Source: Volvox africanus
Lineage: Eukaryota; Chlorophyta; Chlorophyceae; Chlamydomonadales; Volvocaceae
Direction: 5' to 3'
NCBI GenBank assembly: GCA_030268105.1
Contig: BSDZ01000094.1
Coordinates: forward strand, 2,232,501 to 2,296,500
DNA length: 64,000 bases
Shown: piece by piece, positions 32,601 through 43,639 of the stretch
Layout of the letters: each line of letters opens with the position of its first letter
How positions within the stretch are numbered: position 1 is the stretch's first letter
Translations under genes and position numbers: made by a program
The notes under the pieces: model-generated
Told to the model about the DNA's origin: nothing
The model's input: the letters and a program-made list of their open reading frames with translations, nothing else
Database searches by the model: none

Positions 32601-35600
32601 CCTAACTTTGTAGTTCCAGAAGAGGAACGCATGACTCCGCAGCGCAAGCGCCACGCTATGCTTGAGCTGGAGGAAGCACTGTACAGTATTAAGCACGCCT
32701 TCAACGAGAAATTCTTTGCTTTGCGAGATGTCAAGCGCAAGGTGTTGACGGATGTGCGCGCGAAGCTTAATGCGCTGGCTGAGCTGGCGGCGCTGGCCAG
32801 CTCTACGGCTGGTGGCAGCACTGGGGTTACGGGGGTTGGAGGCGGTGCAGATGTCGAAGCCACAGTCGCGGCGTATCTGGCGCCCTTTGCATCCATTCCT
32901 TTCACATTGCTGCCAGATGAACAGCCCGCGGAGGCGCGGGAGGCGGTCACGGACGATGACCTCGCGGCGTTTGCATTGCGTAAGCAGGAGGAGGAACGCA
33001 AGGCGGCAGCAGCGGCAGCGGGGGGCCTGGGAGGCTTTGCCACTACAGGCGGCGCGAAGCGCCCGTTGGCTGGTGCCACGGTACCTGCACAAGGGCATGG
33101 CGGCACGGGTGCCGGGAGCGGTGCCAGTGCTGGGGCGGGTGGGGTGGGAGGGCTGAGTGCCTCTGAGGAGGCTTTGGCCAAAATGATGGCGGCGGTCCCG
33201 CAGAGTGAGCTGGAGAAGGGACTGGCCGCCTACAACCGCCGCCGCGTGGAGCACATGCGCAGCAAGCTGACGGGTGTGTCAGGGTGGGCTCCTTTCGGGC
33301 GCCAGGCACCGCTTTAGCTGAAAATGGTTCGTGACAACTCACAGTATAAGTTGAAACCTCGCGCTTATGGAGTGATGGGTTGAAGGCTGGGAAAGTCACG
33401 TGCGTGTGGCGGCTGCATTTGCGCCTCAGTAGGTGGACGTCCTCCCTTTGCGACCCAATTTCAATTACTCCCTCTTATTTGTTGTTGATCCTCCCATAGA
33501 CGAGGTCAACGCCATGATCGATGCCTTCAATGATGCGCACGCCGCACTCAAGGCTGAGAAGCTGGGCCTGGAGGCGGACGTCAAGGCAGGCGAGATGCGG
33601 CTGCTGGTCATGATGCAGGAGCTGCAGTTACTGCGCGAGTTTGACAAGCGCGAGAGCGTACTGCTGCAGAAGCGGCAGGCCAAGCTGGATGACAAGCAGG
33701 AAATTGTGGACAAAATCACCGAATGCACCGACAAGTTGGAACAGAAGCGTGTGGAGCTTGAAGGTCTCATTGCACGGCGAGCGGCGGTAATTGCTGAGTT
33801 GGACGCCATCCTGCCGGAGACGGATCCCTACCGCGAGCCGCTTGTGCGCATCTTCCACCGACGAATCAAGCGATCCAAGAAGAAGGCGGGCGGCGGTGAT
33901 GAAGACTATGACAGCGAGGAGGATGAGGACGATGACGAGATGGGTGAGGCGATAGGCGTTTTCTGGGCCAGACGAGCCCGGCATGAACCGGCATGAACTC
34001 ATGGCTCAAAAGCTTCCGCAGGGAAGCCTAAGGTCATACACCAGAGGGGAAGCTTCCCCGGATGTCTGGATCGCGCATGTTGTCACGTTTACGGCCGCAC
34101 TCCACCGACGCCGACACGTACGCCTTGTATCCGCGCCTCAACCATTCCCATTTTCACCTTGCACGAACGCGCACCTTCCCCAGGCCACCGTGGGGATACC
34201 ACATGAACCGACTGACTCATTATAGTTTACGATAATGACGTGCGTGCCCTGCCGCCATCTCGGCTGCGCAGGTGATGATGAGGCTGATGATGACGATGAT
34301 GGCGGCGAGGAAGTTTGTCCGGCGGGCTGTGACCAGTCTGTATATGAACGGGTATGTGACCTGCGGGAGAAGCGGCTAGACGAGGAAGACATGATCGCGG
34401 AGTTCCAGAAGACTATCGAGGTGAGGTTTGAAAAGTAAATATTTATGCCATCAAATGCGACGGACCGCTGTTTGGTTTGAGGGTGCAAGCTAAGGCAAGC
34501 GGGAGCACATGTGACTCGGGCTACAAATGCACTAAATACTGGCACTACAACCCGTCCCTCTCCTGTATGGCGCTGTCATGGTGCAGGTGCTCCGCAAGGA
34601 AAAGGAGGCACTTGCCAAGAAGCAGCGGCTGGTGGAGCAGGGCTTGGCGGCTGTGAACGCAGATATGGCTGAGTTCCAGAAGGAGAAACAGGGCCGGCTC
34701 AACCAGGTGGAGGTGGTGGTGTCCCTCAAGATGCACCAGGTGCGAGGGTTAACAGTCCAGCCCATGGATGCTGCAAACGCTATCAATCGTACACTGTCAA
34801 CTTACTAGTCATCAGACTTCTGTGTGATCCGATAGCCATACTTGTACTAATCATACGCTACTTAAGCTTTGCATACGTGGTATGCGCGGCCTGTTGTTTA
34901 CGCGTGACGGGGCCGGCGTGTTTCTGGTGGCTTTTGGCAGGTGGAATATCTGATAGACGGTTGCCTACCAGATGACCTGTCAGCGGCGTTGGTGTTCAGC
35001 GCAACGCAGCTGCGACGACTGCAGAGACGGGTGGATGAACTAGAGGATGAAAAAGCGGCGCTGCGGGCGCAGCATAAGGATCTCAAACGGGAGCAGGCGG
35101 CTCTGCTGAAGGACAAGGCTGAGAAGGAGAAAAAGGTGGGGGAATGGCAAGGTCAACTTACGGCGCATGCTTGACTGCAGTGCAGCGAAATCGGCAGAGA
35201 TTGACGTCTGTCCGGGGATGGTATGTGGCGCGGTTGGTTTAGCCACTGAGGAGAAGCTATTGTGTGCATAAGATCTGTGCCATGCTACGCCTCAACGTTT
35301 TTCCTTGCCTTTTCGGCCGCAATCCTTGTATGTCAGGATTTACCTAATTGGATCCAGTGCAGAACGGTTTGCTATGCTTCGCCTCAGGTTGCCGAATTAG
35401 AGGCGCGCGCACACGATGTGCAGATGCTGAAGTTCGGGCAGGTGATAGATCTGGAGCTGCTGGACAAAGTGAGCAGCAGCCGAGGAACGGAGGATCTCAA
35501 GGAGGAGCTAAAGAAGCAGGCAAGCATTAGTGATTTGGGCGCGAGTCAAGCACGAGTCAACGGTAGCATGCTTCGCAGCTATTGGCAAGATTCTGCTGTT

Positions 35601-36407
35601 GAATGCGCATCCACCTTCATACACCTTGATACAACACATATCATGAATCTTGAGACGCGCCAGCAACTTTGCCCTACTGCAAGTAGTGAATGTGCAGATG
35701 CAGGTGAAATCCTCAACGGACTCAATGAGGGAGGTCGTGTTTCGTCAGGTTTTCAGCAACGCACACCTGATTTCCGTGTAGGAACTACAATATGCAAGGG
35801 AGCTTGCGGAGTGGGACGCCAAGATTGCTGCCCGCATGGATGAGCTGGTGGTGCTGACGAGGGAAAACACCGCCTGCCTTAACGCCGTTAGCGAACTGAC
35901 CGCTGCACAGCGGAAACTTGAGACGGGCCTCACTGCCACCCGCAAGGGGTTGTTTGCGGATCCGGTGCAGCAGCGCAAAGCCGAGGTGTGTCAGGGGCAC
36001 ACCGCGGTTTTGGATTTCTTTGCACCAAAGGCAAATGTTGCTCCAGTTTCAAAGGTGGAAACCGTGTTATTCCGTGTCCGAGCAGCTATGGACCAATGCC
36101 CCGAGGTCATAACCAGAAAGCGGAAAAGGTGTCGCATATGAAGCCAGTTAGGACAAGCAGCTGGAAGTCAGATGGCGGGTGGGACACAAACATCCTCTTG
36201 CTTCCCTCATGCTAGCCTGCCGTGAATCAAGATGCTTACTTCTCAGGCGCTGCACTGCAACCACTACCACTCCCTGCCCTTAAAACCCTGCAGGTGGAGG
36301 AGCGAGATGCGCTGGTGCAGTTAGTAAATGCACAGGCGCAAGAGATTGACCGCCTGAAGACACAGTTGCTAGCATTGCGCAGGAAAGATACCAGTATGTA
36401 TGCGTGA
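23633..36407 (+). CDS. CFAP44: CFAP44 / FAP44, WD-repeat and coiled-coil ciliary protein, 23 exons
   Basis: Predicted exons: 23633-24679, 24927-25137, 25406-25593, 25989-26120, 26649-26826, 27424-27553, 27928-28426, 28646-28867, 29233-29433, 29825-29975, 30553-30692, 30849-30998, 31216-31500, 31754-31943, 32238-32443, 32559-33273, 33500-33943, 34272-34420, 34587-34739, 34941-35135, 35388-35519, 35782-35985, 36294-36407. All phases match and the sum is 6036 nt (2011 residues). Residues 1-255 are acidic and low-complexity. A WD-repeat propeller region follows to about 1033 ([38 protein letters not shown]), then coiled coil to the end. The [15 protein letters not shown] and ELAWE-type segments are characteristic of CFAP44. 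In Chlamydomonas, FAP44 with FAP43 forms the tether/tether-head that holds the I1/f inner-arm dynein head on the doublet. The start could instead be the ATG at 23648, which has better context. Exon 9 could begin at 29257 and exon 12 at 30858. Confidence 0.93.
26121..26648 (+). other. Intron 4 of CFAP44
   Basis: 528-bp intron, GT-AG. On the minus strand 26392-26628 is a 78-codon open frame ([19 protein letters not shown]...) that I do not recognise. It may be an old mobile-element fragment or chance. Confidence 0.4.
35520..35781 (+). other. GC-AG intron (intron 21 of CFAP44)
   Basis: Exon 21 ends AAGAAGCAG and the next bases are GCAAGC. Exon 22 begins after TTCCGTGTAG. The phase-0 join gives [14 protein letters not shown], matching the heptad pattern of the coiled coil. 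No GT donor within reach preserves both frame and sequence. The other 21 introns begin GT. Confidence 0.75.
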
Positions 36408-37226
36408 TCTGGTGCTCCGCTCTGAAGCGATTTGTTAGGATTTGACGGCAGGTACCCATATGGGCCTACAACCGGTCTACAAGACTTGTGTCCTATGCAC
36501 TGAATATGCCTCAAGAATGTCCCAATGTTAGAATGAGGGCGGATTTACGAACCGTTCCAGCTGTCGGCTAAGTAGTCGGGCAGGAGACCAGAGTGAGGCA
36601 AACCAACCTAACTAGCCGTATATACATGTTTGTATTACGGCTATCGTTTGGTATTAATTATGGATGTGGGTTCGCTATTTTCTGGTTACGCACGAGTTTG
36701 TAGACGGTCGAACGTTACTCATGCCGTTGCTATTTTATACCTGCCCGCTGGACCATTGTGATATCTCTTCCTTACACCTATGTAACGACATATATTTTGC
36801 TCGCAATGTTATGTTCCAGTGTGCCCGCTCCAACTTTATATCACCCAAGAATCAGGAGAAATATCCTTTTGGCAGGTGTCAGCGTCATCTTGTCAATGCC
36901 TATCGATATGTTACAATACCTACAGAATTCCCAACCGAAGGTCCTGCACAGATTGCTTTACAGAACGGTGGGAGGCATCTCACACGGCCTCATCCATTGC
37001 AGTACTGATGAGCTTGTCTCCAGTTCAGGCTAAACTTTAATTGCCATGTACAATGAATAGCAACAAATCGAAAAGACTTATCCTTGATTTATTAACTACA
37101 TATGGTCACAGAGGTCTCATCTGTATACTCAGCAAGGGGCACCTAAGACCTAGGCGAACACCCTTAGCTGTATCTGGGTTAAGAGGAGTAAGTAAAGTAT
37201 CATGATAATGATCAGGACGTCTAGTG
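36408..37226. other. 3' region of CFAP44 and intergenic sequence
   Basis: TGTAA at 36781-36785, 374 nt after the stop, is a possible poly(A) signal. Inverted repeat AGCCGTA...TACGGCT at about 36614-36642. Open frames at 36664-37040 have no protein features. Confidence 0.4.
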
Positions 37227-37880
37227 TTGTATTACGGCTCAATCATCGTCGATGCGTCGGGCGCCCTGACTAGACGATCAGAGACCCGTAATTGAATGCA
37301 TTGTGACCCTTACATATATCTAATATATTTACATAATCATGCATTGATGAATCCGCGAGATCGGTATTATGGCATGGCGTTGCCACCTTAAGAATGCGCG
37401 GATTGAACCGGCATACGTAGTTTATTAGCATTAAAATGACCTAAATCTTTAACTGATATTGTTTGGTATATTATTACATCAATGATCGCATGATCGATGC
37501 ATAAGTGTGAGAAGTACGACTTCGGTTATCGTGATAAGACATATTCCTGTACACATCACAGAATAATTATGCAGAAGCGCGCTTAGGCTCATACTGATTT
37601 GTATTGATGTCTACACGATGGTTACGATGGTATAAGCGTAATGGTGTGAGGTATGATCGTACCATAAGCTACAACCGAATATTGATCACGTCCCGTTTGG
37701 ACTTGTTGTAGTAATCCATTGTTCATTGCTGCACCGCATCCAAACACGACTTCACATCTGTCATCCGGGATAAGAAATACTTGGCTAAGGTCTTAGCCGC
37801 AGGGACGTTCACCTGTAGCTCACACCACACAGGCAGCAAGGGGTGAAACTCATAATTCAGAAAGAATATGTTTTTTATGT
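37227..37880 (-). pseudogene. Chromovirus integrase fragment with adjoining LTR-like sequence
   Basis: 37688-37880 on the minus strand reads FFLNYEFHPLLPVWCELQVN, VPAAKTLAKYFLSRMTD and CLDAVQQ, the same block as in the integrases at 8230-8420 and 44150-44320 but diverged. It ends abruptly on both sides. 37227-37687 starts TGTTGTATTACGG and has LTR-like composition but matches no other LTR in the window well. Confidence 0.65.
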
Positions 37881-38990
37881 TTACCACGGGAAAGGTACTT
37901 AAATGGCACATGCTTAACTACCCTTTCATCTTTTGACTACATCATTTTGCATAAGGTGAATGGCATGTGATGGCTCGCCACCTCACGGCACCAATCACTT
38001 TTTGCCATGATATTTTGCTTGTTATCTTTTCCTTAGCTGAAGCAGTAGAGATGGCATCTACCATGGCATCATGAACTATTGCACCCTCTGTTACCGTGTG
38101 GCTGGATGCCAGAACTATTACAACTTCCCTGTATGATTAAAAGCATTCATATGACCTATATGTTGCATTATGCTGAATGACCACGCTCATGCTTCATCAG
38201 GACAACGCATGTATGTATGTAAATATCATTTCAGTCATCATAATTCGATCAGAGCTGCTACCACCCGCACGTCTTCCATATGTGTGATGTTCCCTGGATT
38301 TCCCCATCCCCATCTCCATCCTAGCCCAGCTCGCTCCTTGCTTGGGAAGGGCCTTTGGATGAGGAAGCCCCACTTCTGTGTTTATTCTTGAAGTAGGTTG
38401 ACTCAAAAATCGCAGCTTGATGCCTAGTCATTTGGTCAAGAACTACAGCATTTGATACTTGGATCAAGCTTATCAAGCTCTTTAGAAAGGTTCTTGACTC
38501 TCCGAAGCAGTGCTGATCTGTATGATAGTGTTGCCAATAAATGTGATGGCCTCCGCTTTCGGTTTTGGCATCTTGTCTTTAGCGATCTGCAAATAATAGA
38601 TAAGAAAGATAGGTGATGCAACAGAGGCTTCGCGTAGCTGGTAGGTGTAGCTATATTGGCAAGCTCCGAGTAACTGTGCCATAGGGCACGTGGTGCAAGG
38701 GTGACTCCTTGCTAGTTACATTATAGGAAGTTATTACAATAGAAGAGGAAGTGTCTGTCTTAACTATTCGGGTGCCTTAAATAGCGCTGCCTAGCTTGTA
38801 AGGGGGCCTTACGTCTATTCAAAACCGGCGCGACAACGTTGTACGAACGCTCGCATGCAAGTAGTTCCCTGCGACTTGTTCAAGTTCTATGCGTTAGATC
38901 TATTTTAAATAATCTATTATTATGTAATTATGTTACTTTTCACAAATTGTCAAATTACGACAACTCAGTTTCGGTCTTTCTGGCGCTTCT
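37881..38990. other. Unassigned intergenic sequence
   Basis: No supported gene. The minus-strand frame at 38482-38682 contains KDKMPKPKAEAITFIGNTII, which has protein-like composition but no recognised family and no clear start or splice context. 38200-38420 has weak plus-strand frames only. Confidence 0.35.
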
Positions 38991-39030
38991 GCGCCATTCG
39001 CCCTGTTACACTATCCCCCCTTCGCGAAGG
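38991..39030 (-). other. Polypurine tract and LTR start of element J
   Basis: On the minus strand a purine run (AAGGGGGGATAG, about 39011-39022) follows the chromodomain stop by about 85 nt. The next bases, TGTAACAGGG from 39010 downwards, are the probable 3' LTR start. The other end of this LTR could not be placed; TGTTAC at 38931 is one option. Confidence 0.45.
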
Positions 39031-39106
39031 GTTGCGTCCCCGCAACTCTAACTCCAGCGAACTCCACGAAGTGGTAGGTAACAGGCGTGTTGGAAAGACC
39101 AAGGGT

Positions 39107-39650
39107 CTAGCTGCGTTTACGAAAACTGCTGCGTCGCTGCCGGTTCTTGGCCACAGAACGGGGGTGGTCGCGTTCGTACTGTGCGATCAGTTCCGGAACA
39201 TCCTCCAATAGGGTAGCCTCGTCGATGAAGATGTTTTCGGACTCATCATATCCCTTGAACTTGACGCCATATGTGACGCGACCAGTGATGGGGGTGATGT
39301 GGCGGCTGACAATGGCCTCAACATGCCACCATGTAGTATCCTGGGGTATCTACGGGTAGTGTCAAAGATTAGGCCGTTGACGGTCATCTTCTGATCGGGC
39401 CTTTGTAGGCCGACACAACAGAGATACAAAACACCACAGGTCCCCAGTGGAGTTGACGAAGGGCTCGGGCGTGGCTTGGGCCACGGCTCAGTCGGGAAAA
39501 GCATCATCCGCCGTCCTGAAAGGGCGGAGTTCACGACCGGGTGAATCTGCATGTGCGTCGGAAATTTCAGGCGTGCCGCGTTCTTGGAAACCATGGCCTC
39601 AATGGTGAAGGGGCCGACATAGCGCGAGTTGAATTTTGTGCGGGAGTCGC
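39107..39650 (-). pseudogene. Integrase GPY/F module and chromodomain of element J, with a 100-bp insertion
   Basis: Minus strand. SDSRTKFNSRYVGPFTIE and AARLKFPTHMQIHPVVN are the GPY/F module. After a frameshift near 39540 and a stop near 39500, PEPFVNSTGDLW leads into the chromodomain: HVEAIVSRHITPITGRVTYG, then VKFKGYDESENIFI, ending in TAG at 39107-39109. The 100-bp insertion 39332-39431 interrupts the codons between GDLW and HVEAIV; removing it with one CACCA copy rejoins the frame exactly. This chromodomain is clearly different from the EYLVKWTGY type of elements A, C, F and H, so J belongs to a second chromovirus lineage. Confidence 0.8.
39332..39431 (-). mobile_element. 100-bp LTR-like insertion (copy 2) in a chromodomain
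   Basis: Exactly 100 bp, same family as 3345-3444 but inverted. Flanked by CACCA at 39327-39331 and 39432-39436. The host reading frame is restored when the sequence and one flank are removed, which proves a discrete insertion. Confidence 0.85.
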
Positions 39651-39977
39651 TGTCATGTGCAGCGAACGGCATCGCTGCATCCACAACACTGGGGGTGTGG
39701 ACTCCCTGTCTTCGGGTGGCGGGCAGACCCGTGTCGAGCCGTCACTGAGAGCTCTAAGCAGTTGATCCCCCGCCCACTGGTACAATGCGGCCCGTCGAAG
39801 CATGCGTCGCGCCGGCCGCCCGTCCTCCTCCGTGACCCCCGCCAGCGCCCCACGAAGGAACGCCAGCGTTGACGCATCACGCCAGACGTCAGGGTCTTGG
39901 CCATCTGCCAAGGCATTCTCCTGTACCTCAGCAGCCGCCGCTACTGCAGCAGTGGCCATCACCACTGTAAGCCCAGG

Positions 39978-40792
39978 TGTTGTATCCTTCCTTCTTCGAT
40001 CATGCACTGAATCTGCACGTCTGAGTATTAGCTACACGTGCATGGTGCTTACGAACAGCAAGACACTTCAGTGCAAGCAACATGACAGCAGAAGACTTGT
40101 AAATAAGGAAAGATTCAACTTACAATGATCTTCAGTTGCAAATTAGGAGTCTGCCGTCAGACCCCGCGGGCAGCGTTCATCATCCGGCTGGGAATGCTAT
40201 GCTGGAATAGCTCAGGCCGATAATAAATGAGTAAAACGTATATATCAGAATCAGACCGAGTTAAGTACACGAGTACTTGACCCAAAATAGCGTCAAGCCG
40301 ACTTCGGTCTCTAGGCGGCCGTCCTCGCACCTATCACGTCGCGATACCGATGTGCAGTACAGGTCTCACTGGATTCCAATCTCAAGTGTGAGTACCTTCA
40401 TAGCACTGTTCTAAATATCGTGTCATCCGTGATATTAATGGATGCAACGCATGCAATATGCGAAGGTCCGAATATCGATATTCGGTTGCCGACCCAACCA
40501 TCGTGATCGTCGCATTCTCGCATACGCGTATGGTTTATGATACAGATGAGGTAATAACATTTAAAGTATTATTACGTGGGATATTATGCCAACGGATAGA
40601 TCGCGCATAATTTATCAGCATCGAGTCAAACATGTTGACCAACAGCGGGATGTCGTAGATGATAATGCGACATGCCTAATTAGCTAGATATACTCGAGTA
40701 TATCATGCTAATATAATTATATCATGCTTCATAATGCTCGGATGAGTTGCGATCTACTTTGGTGCAAACGGCGTTCGAACCCGCGTACAACA
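39978..40792 (-). repeat. Solo LTR, family A, in P2
   Basis: 815 bp in minus orientation with TSD CCAGG at 39973-39977 and 40793-40797. The uninterrupted target is visible in P1 at about 55086 (GCGCCTGGGCTTACGG). Confidence 0.93.
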
Positions 40793-40797
40793 CCAGG

Positions 40798-42120
40798 CGC
40801 CCGCTGTGAGAGCAGGGCGCAGGCTCATGGCGTGAGCAGGTTGTCCGCATCCGCCATGGCTGAGTATGGCTGTATGTCATCCCAGCCGCCAGTCTGGCCG
40901 CCGATCCCACAGCCGCGAGTGCAGCTACGGGAGCCAGCGGGGTCAGATCGGATCCCCCCCCCTGCGGCAAGGCCGTGAGGTGCTTCGTCACAGGATACTG
41001 CATGTCATGGGGCGTGATGAAAGTGTGATGCAGCACCATGCAGAGGGAAAGCGCGACCTGGAAGACCGGCAGCGGAGACGACCGCTCCAGCAGCTCCAGC
41101 TCAAGCTCCAGCATGAAGTCCTGCGACGTCAGTAGCCAGAAGCCCGCCGCCGCTGTGTAGTCAGCGGCGGTGACCTGGCAGGGCGCGCGGATGGGGCCCG
41201 CGTGCAGTGGCGTGCCGGTGACCGCAGGCGGTGGCAAGGCCACCCACGGCCGCCCTGGTAAATCACACACCACATACGGCGGGGTGAGGACTGTGCACGC
41301 CGCCGCCGGCACATGACCGGCCGGCAGCAGCACGGCTAGGTCACGCCCATCAGGCGGGCGCAACTCTGTGACGCAGTGCTGCAAGTGCACCGCGTTAGCA
41401 AGGTTGGTGTAGAGGCAGCTCAAACGGTGAACTGGCGCGCCAGTGATGGCGGCATCCAGGAGCACAGGCAGCCCAAAGAGCCACCCAGCATCCGGCGCCG
41501 CGTTGACATTGACGTAGTGACCCTCCAAGAGGAAGGCCGGCGGTGAAAGGCGCCGCTCACGATGAATCTGCTGAAAACCCCCCAAAAATCCGACAATTTG
41601 CGCAGCACTCCACACACTGTTCTCAGCCCAGCTACGTACAACAATCCACACAGACTCGTCCCCAAAACCCAAGGCCTCGGCAGCTGCAGCCGAGGCCGCC
41701 CAGCACAGCAGGTCAGCAGGAATGCTGAAGGCCGGGACCAGCTGCGAGTCCCAGGCACCTGCGGCGAGCTGACCGGCGAAATGCAGCGCCCAGATTGGCA
41801 CCAGCCGGGTCACTGCGAGCCGCTCACGGGCGTCGCAGGACAAATGAACGTAACGTTGCACACGAAACCCCAAACCCAAACACGCAAGCAGGCCCGATGC
41901 AAGGCCGCCCGGCAGCTCCAAGACACATATCCCCTCACCCCCTACTGCTGCCGGAAAGAAGACATGCTGAACAAGCACGGTATTCACTCCTAAAACTTCC
42001 CCTGTCCCTACCCTGAGGCGCAGGGGCAGCGCCTTGGAGGGCCGCAACCGACGCAAGGCTGCGGCCTCCCTGCGGATGAGCAGGGCCGCTGAAAAGAGAT
42101 GGATCCCCCCGAGGCTGTTC
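40798..42120 (-). CDS. C5-DNA-methyltransferase-like region of P2
   Basis: Open minus-strand frame parallel to the P1 domain. Motif-I-like ICVLELPGGLASGLL, then FRVQRYVHLSCDARERL, VWIVVRSWAENSVWSAA (where Pro-Cys-Gln should be), PPAFLLEGHYVNVN (motif-VI-like) and PVLLDAAITGAPVHR with LYTNLAN (motifs VIII-IX). The frame runs into the leader sequence without a convincing ATG, so translation is uncertain. Differences from P1 are mostly conservative and leave the frame open. The catalytic Cys is absent here as well. See P1 for family reasoning. Confidence 0.6.
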
Positions 42121-42771
42121 GGGCGCCGGTCGATGCCGTCCCGCGGGGAGTGTAATGGCCGGCTTCCAGATGGGCCTCGGCGGCTAGGGTGTTGCTGCGC
42201 CAATGTCCTTGTGTGAGACGCCACTGTCGTGGGTCTGTGGGCGACGGCTCACGCTCCATGCGTGCGGAGCCGAAACCATTCTCACTCGTCCCCGCAGATG
42301 TCCGTCTCGTGTCCATGCGCAGGGAACTTCGTTACTAGGTGTTGAAGAAAAGAATTCCTCAGGATGATGACCCAAGGTTAGCGACACCGTAGAGGCGCGC
42401 TTGCTGTCGCGGTGATGAGACTGGCCAAGTCCCTAGATATCGGAAGCACCCGGAGGCGTTGCGTGCTCCTACCGTCGCGGTGTAGATGCTGTCCGAAGAA
42501 AGAAGCGGAATGTGTAGGTCTGCAGCTCCACACAAACGCCTGAAGCCCGAGCCCGTTCGCGTGAGGACACGATGGCTTGGCTTCGCCTGGTAGTGGGTGT
42601 ATGTGAGGCTGGCGCAGCAGTGTGCTAGCTGTAGCTCGGGCAACTACACTAGACACTGGCCTCACAGCCCGGCCCTGAGGCAAGACTGCGCTACCTGTTC
42701 CTAGCTCTGTCGGTGATGGGGCGTCACGCCGCGCAGTCACCTACTCCTCCAAGCTCCGTCGCGGAGTTCTA

Positions 42772-43585
42772 TGTTGTATCCTTCCTTCTTCAATCATGCA
42801 CTGAATCTGCACGTCTGGATGTTAGCTAGGTGCACGCCGAGCTTACAAACAGTAAGGTGATTCAATGCAAGCAAAGTAACAGCGGAAGACTCAACAATAA
42901 GGAAAGATCCAACTTACAATATTCTTCGTTACAAATGGGTAGTCGGCCGTCAGACCCCGCGGGCAATGTTCATCATACGGCTGAAGATGCTATGCTGGAA
43001 TAGCTCAGGCCGAATATAAATGCATATATCATATGTATCCGAATTAGATTGTGTCAAGTACACGAGTACTTAATCCAAAGTAGCGTCGAGCCGACTTCAG
43101 TCTCTAGGCGGCCGTCCTTGCACCTATCACGTCGTGATACCGATGTGCAGTACAGGTCTCACTGGATTTCGATCTCAAGTGTGAGTACCTTCGTAGCACT
43201 ATTCTAAATACCGCGTAATCCGTGATATTCACGGATGCAACACATGCAATATGCGAAGGTCCGAATATCGATATTCGGTTGCCGACCCAACCATCCCAAT
43301 CGTTGCGTTCTTGCATACGTGTATGGTTTATGACATAGATGAGGTAATAATATTTAAAGTATTATTACGTGATATAATATGCCAATGGATAGATCACGCA
43401 TTACTTATCAGCCTCGAGTCAAACATGTTGACTGACAGCACGATGTTGTGGACGCTTATGCAACATGCCTGATTAGCTAGATATACTCAGGTATATCATG
43501 CTAATATGCTTATATTATGCTTCACAATGCTCGAATGGATTGCGGTCTACTTCGGTGTAAATGGTGATCGAATCCGTGTACAACA
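42772..43585 (-). repeat. LTR, family A, 3' LTR of element F
   Basis: 814 bp in minus orientation. Its right edge adjoins the complement of the polypurine tract (ACTATCCCCCCTCCCG), so it is the 3' LTR of the minus-strand element to its right. It is inserted in the LTR of P2. Confidence 0.9.
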
Positions 43586-43639
43586 ACTATCCCCCCTCCC
43601 GTATGCAGTGTCCTCGCTGCATCGAACAGCATCGACTGC

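Larger units (their letters stand above)
39651..42771 (-). mobile_element. P2: internally deleted copy of the PHD/methyltransferase Ty3 element
   Basis: Minus strand. From the right: part of the LTR and leader (42771-42100, matching 46849-47530), then an abrupt join to the methyltransferase-like region (42095-40798, homologous to 53811-55080). After the solo LTR 39978-40792, the linker before integrase follows (39977-39700), then another abrupt join to 3' untranslated sequence matching 57635-57689. Gag, protease, RT, RNase H, integrase and PHD are gone. Both deletion joins show short shared sequence (CGGCG/CCCTG and GGGAG), consistent with template switching during reverse transcription. The methyltransferase-like frame is open for over 440 codons. 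Confidence 0.8.

Noticed and set aside
36664..37040. Three overlapping plus-strand frames after CFAP44
   Set aside because: No domain, no splice or start context, and composition like surrounding intergenic sequence.
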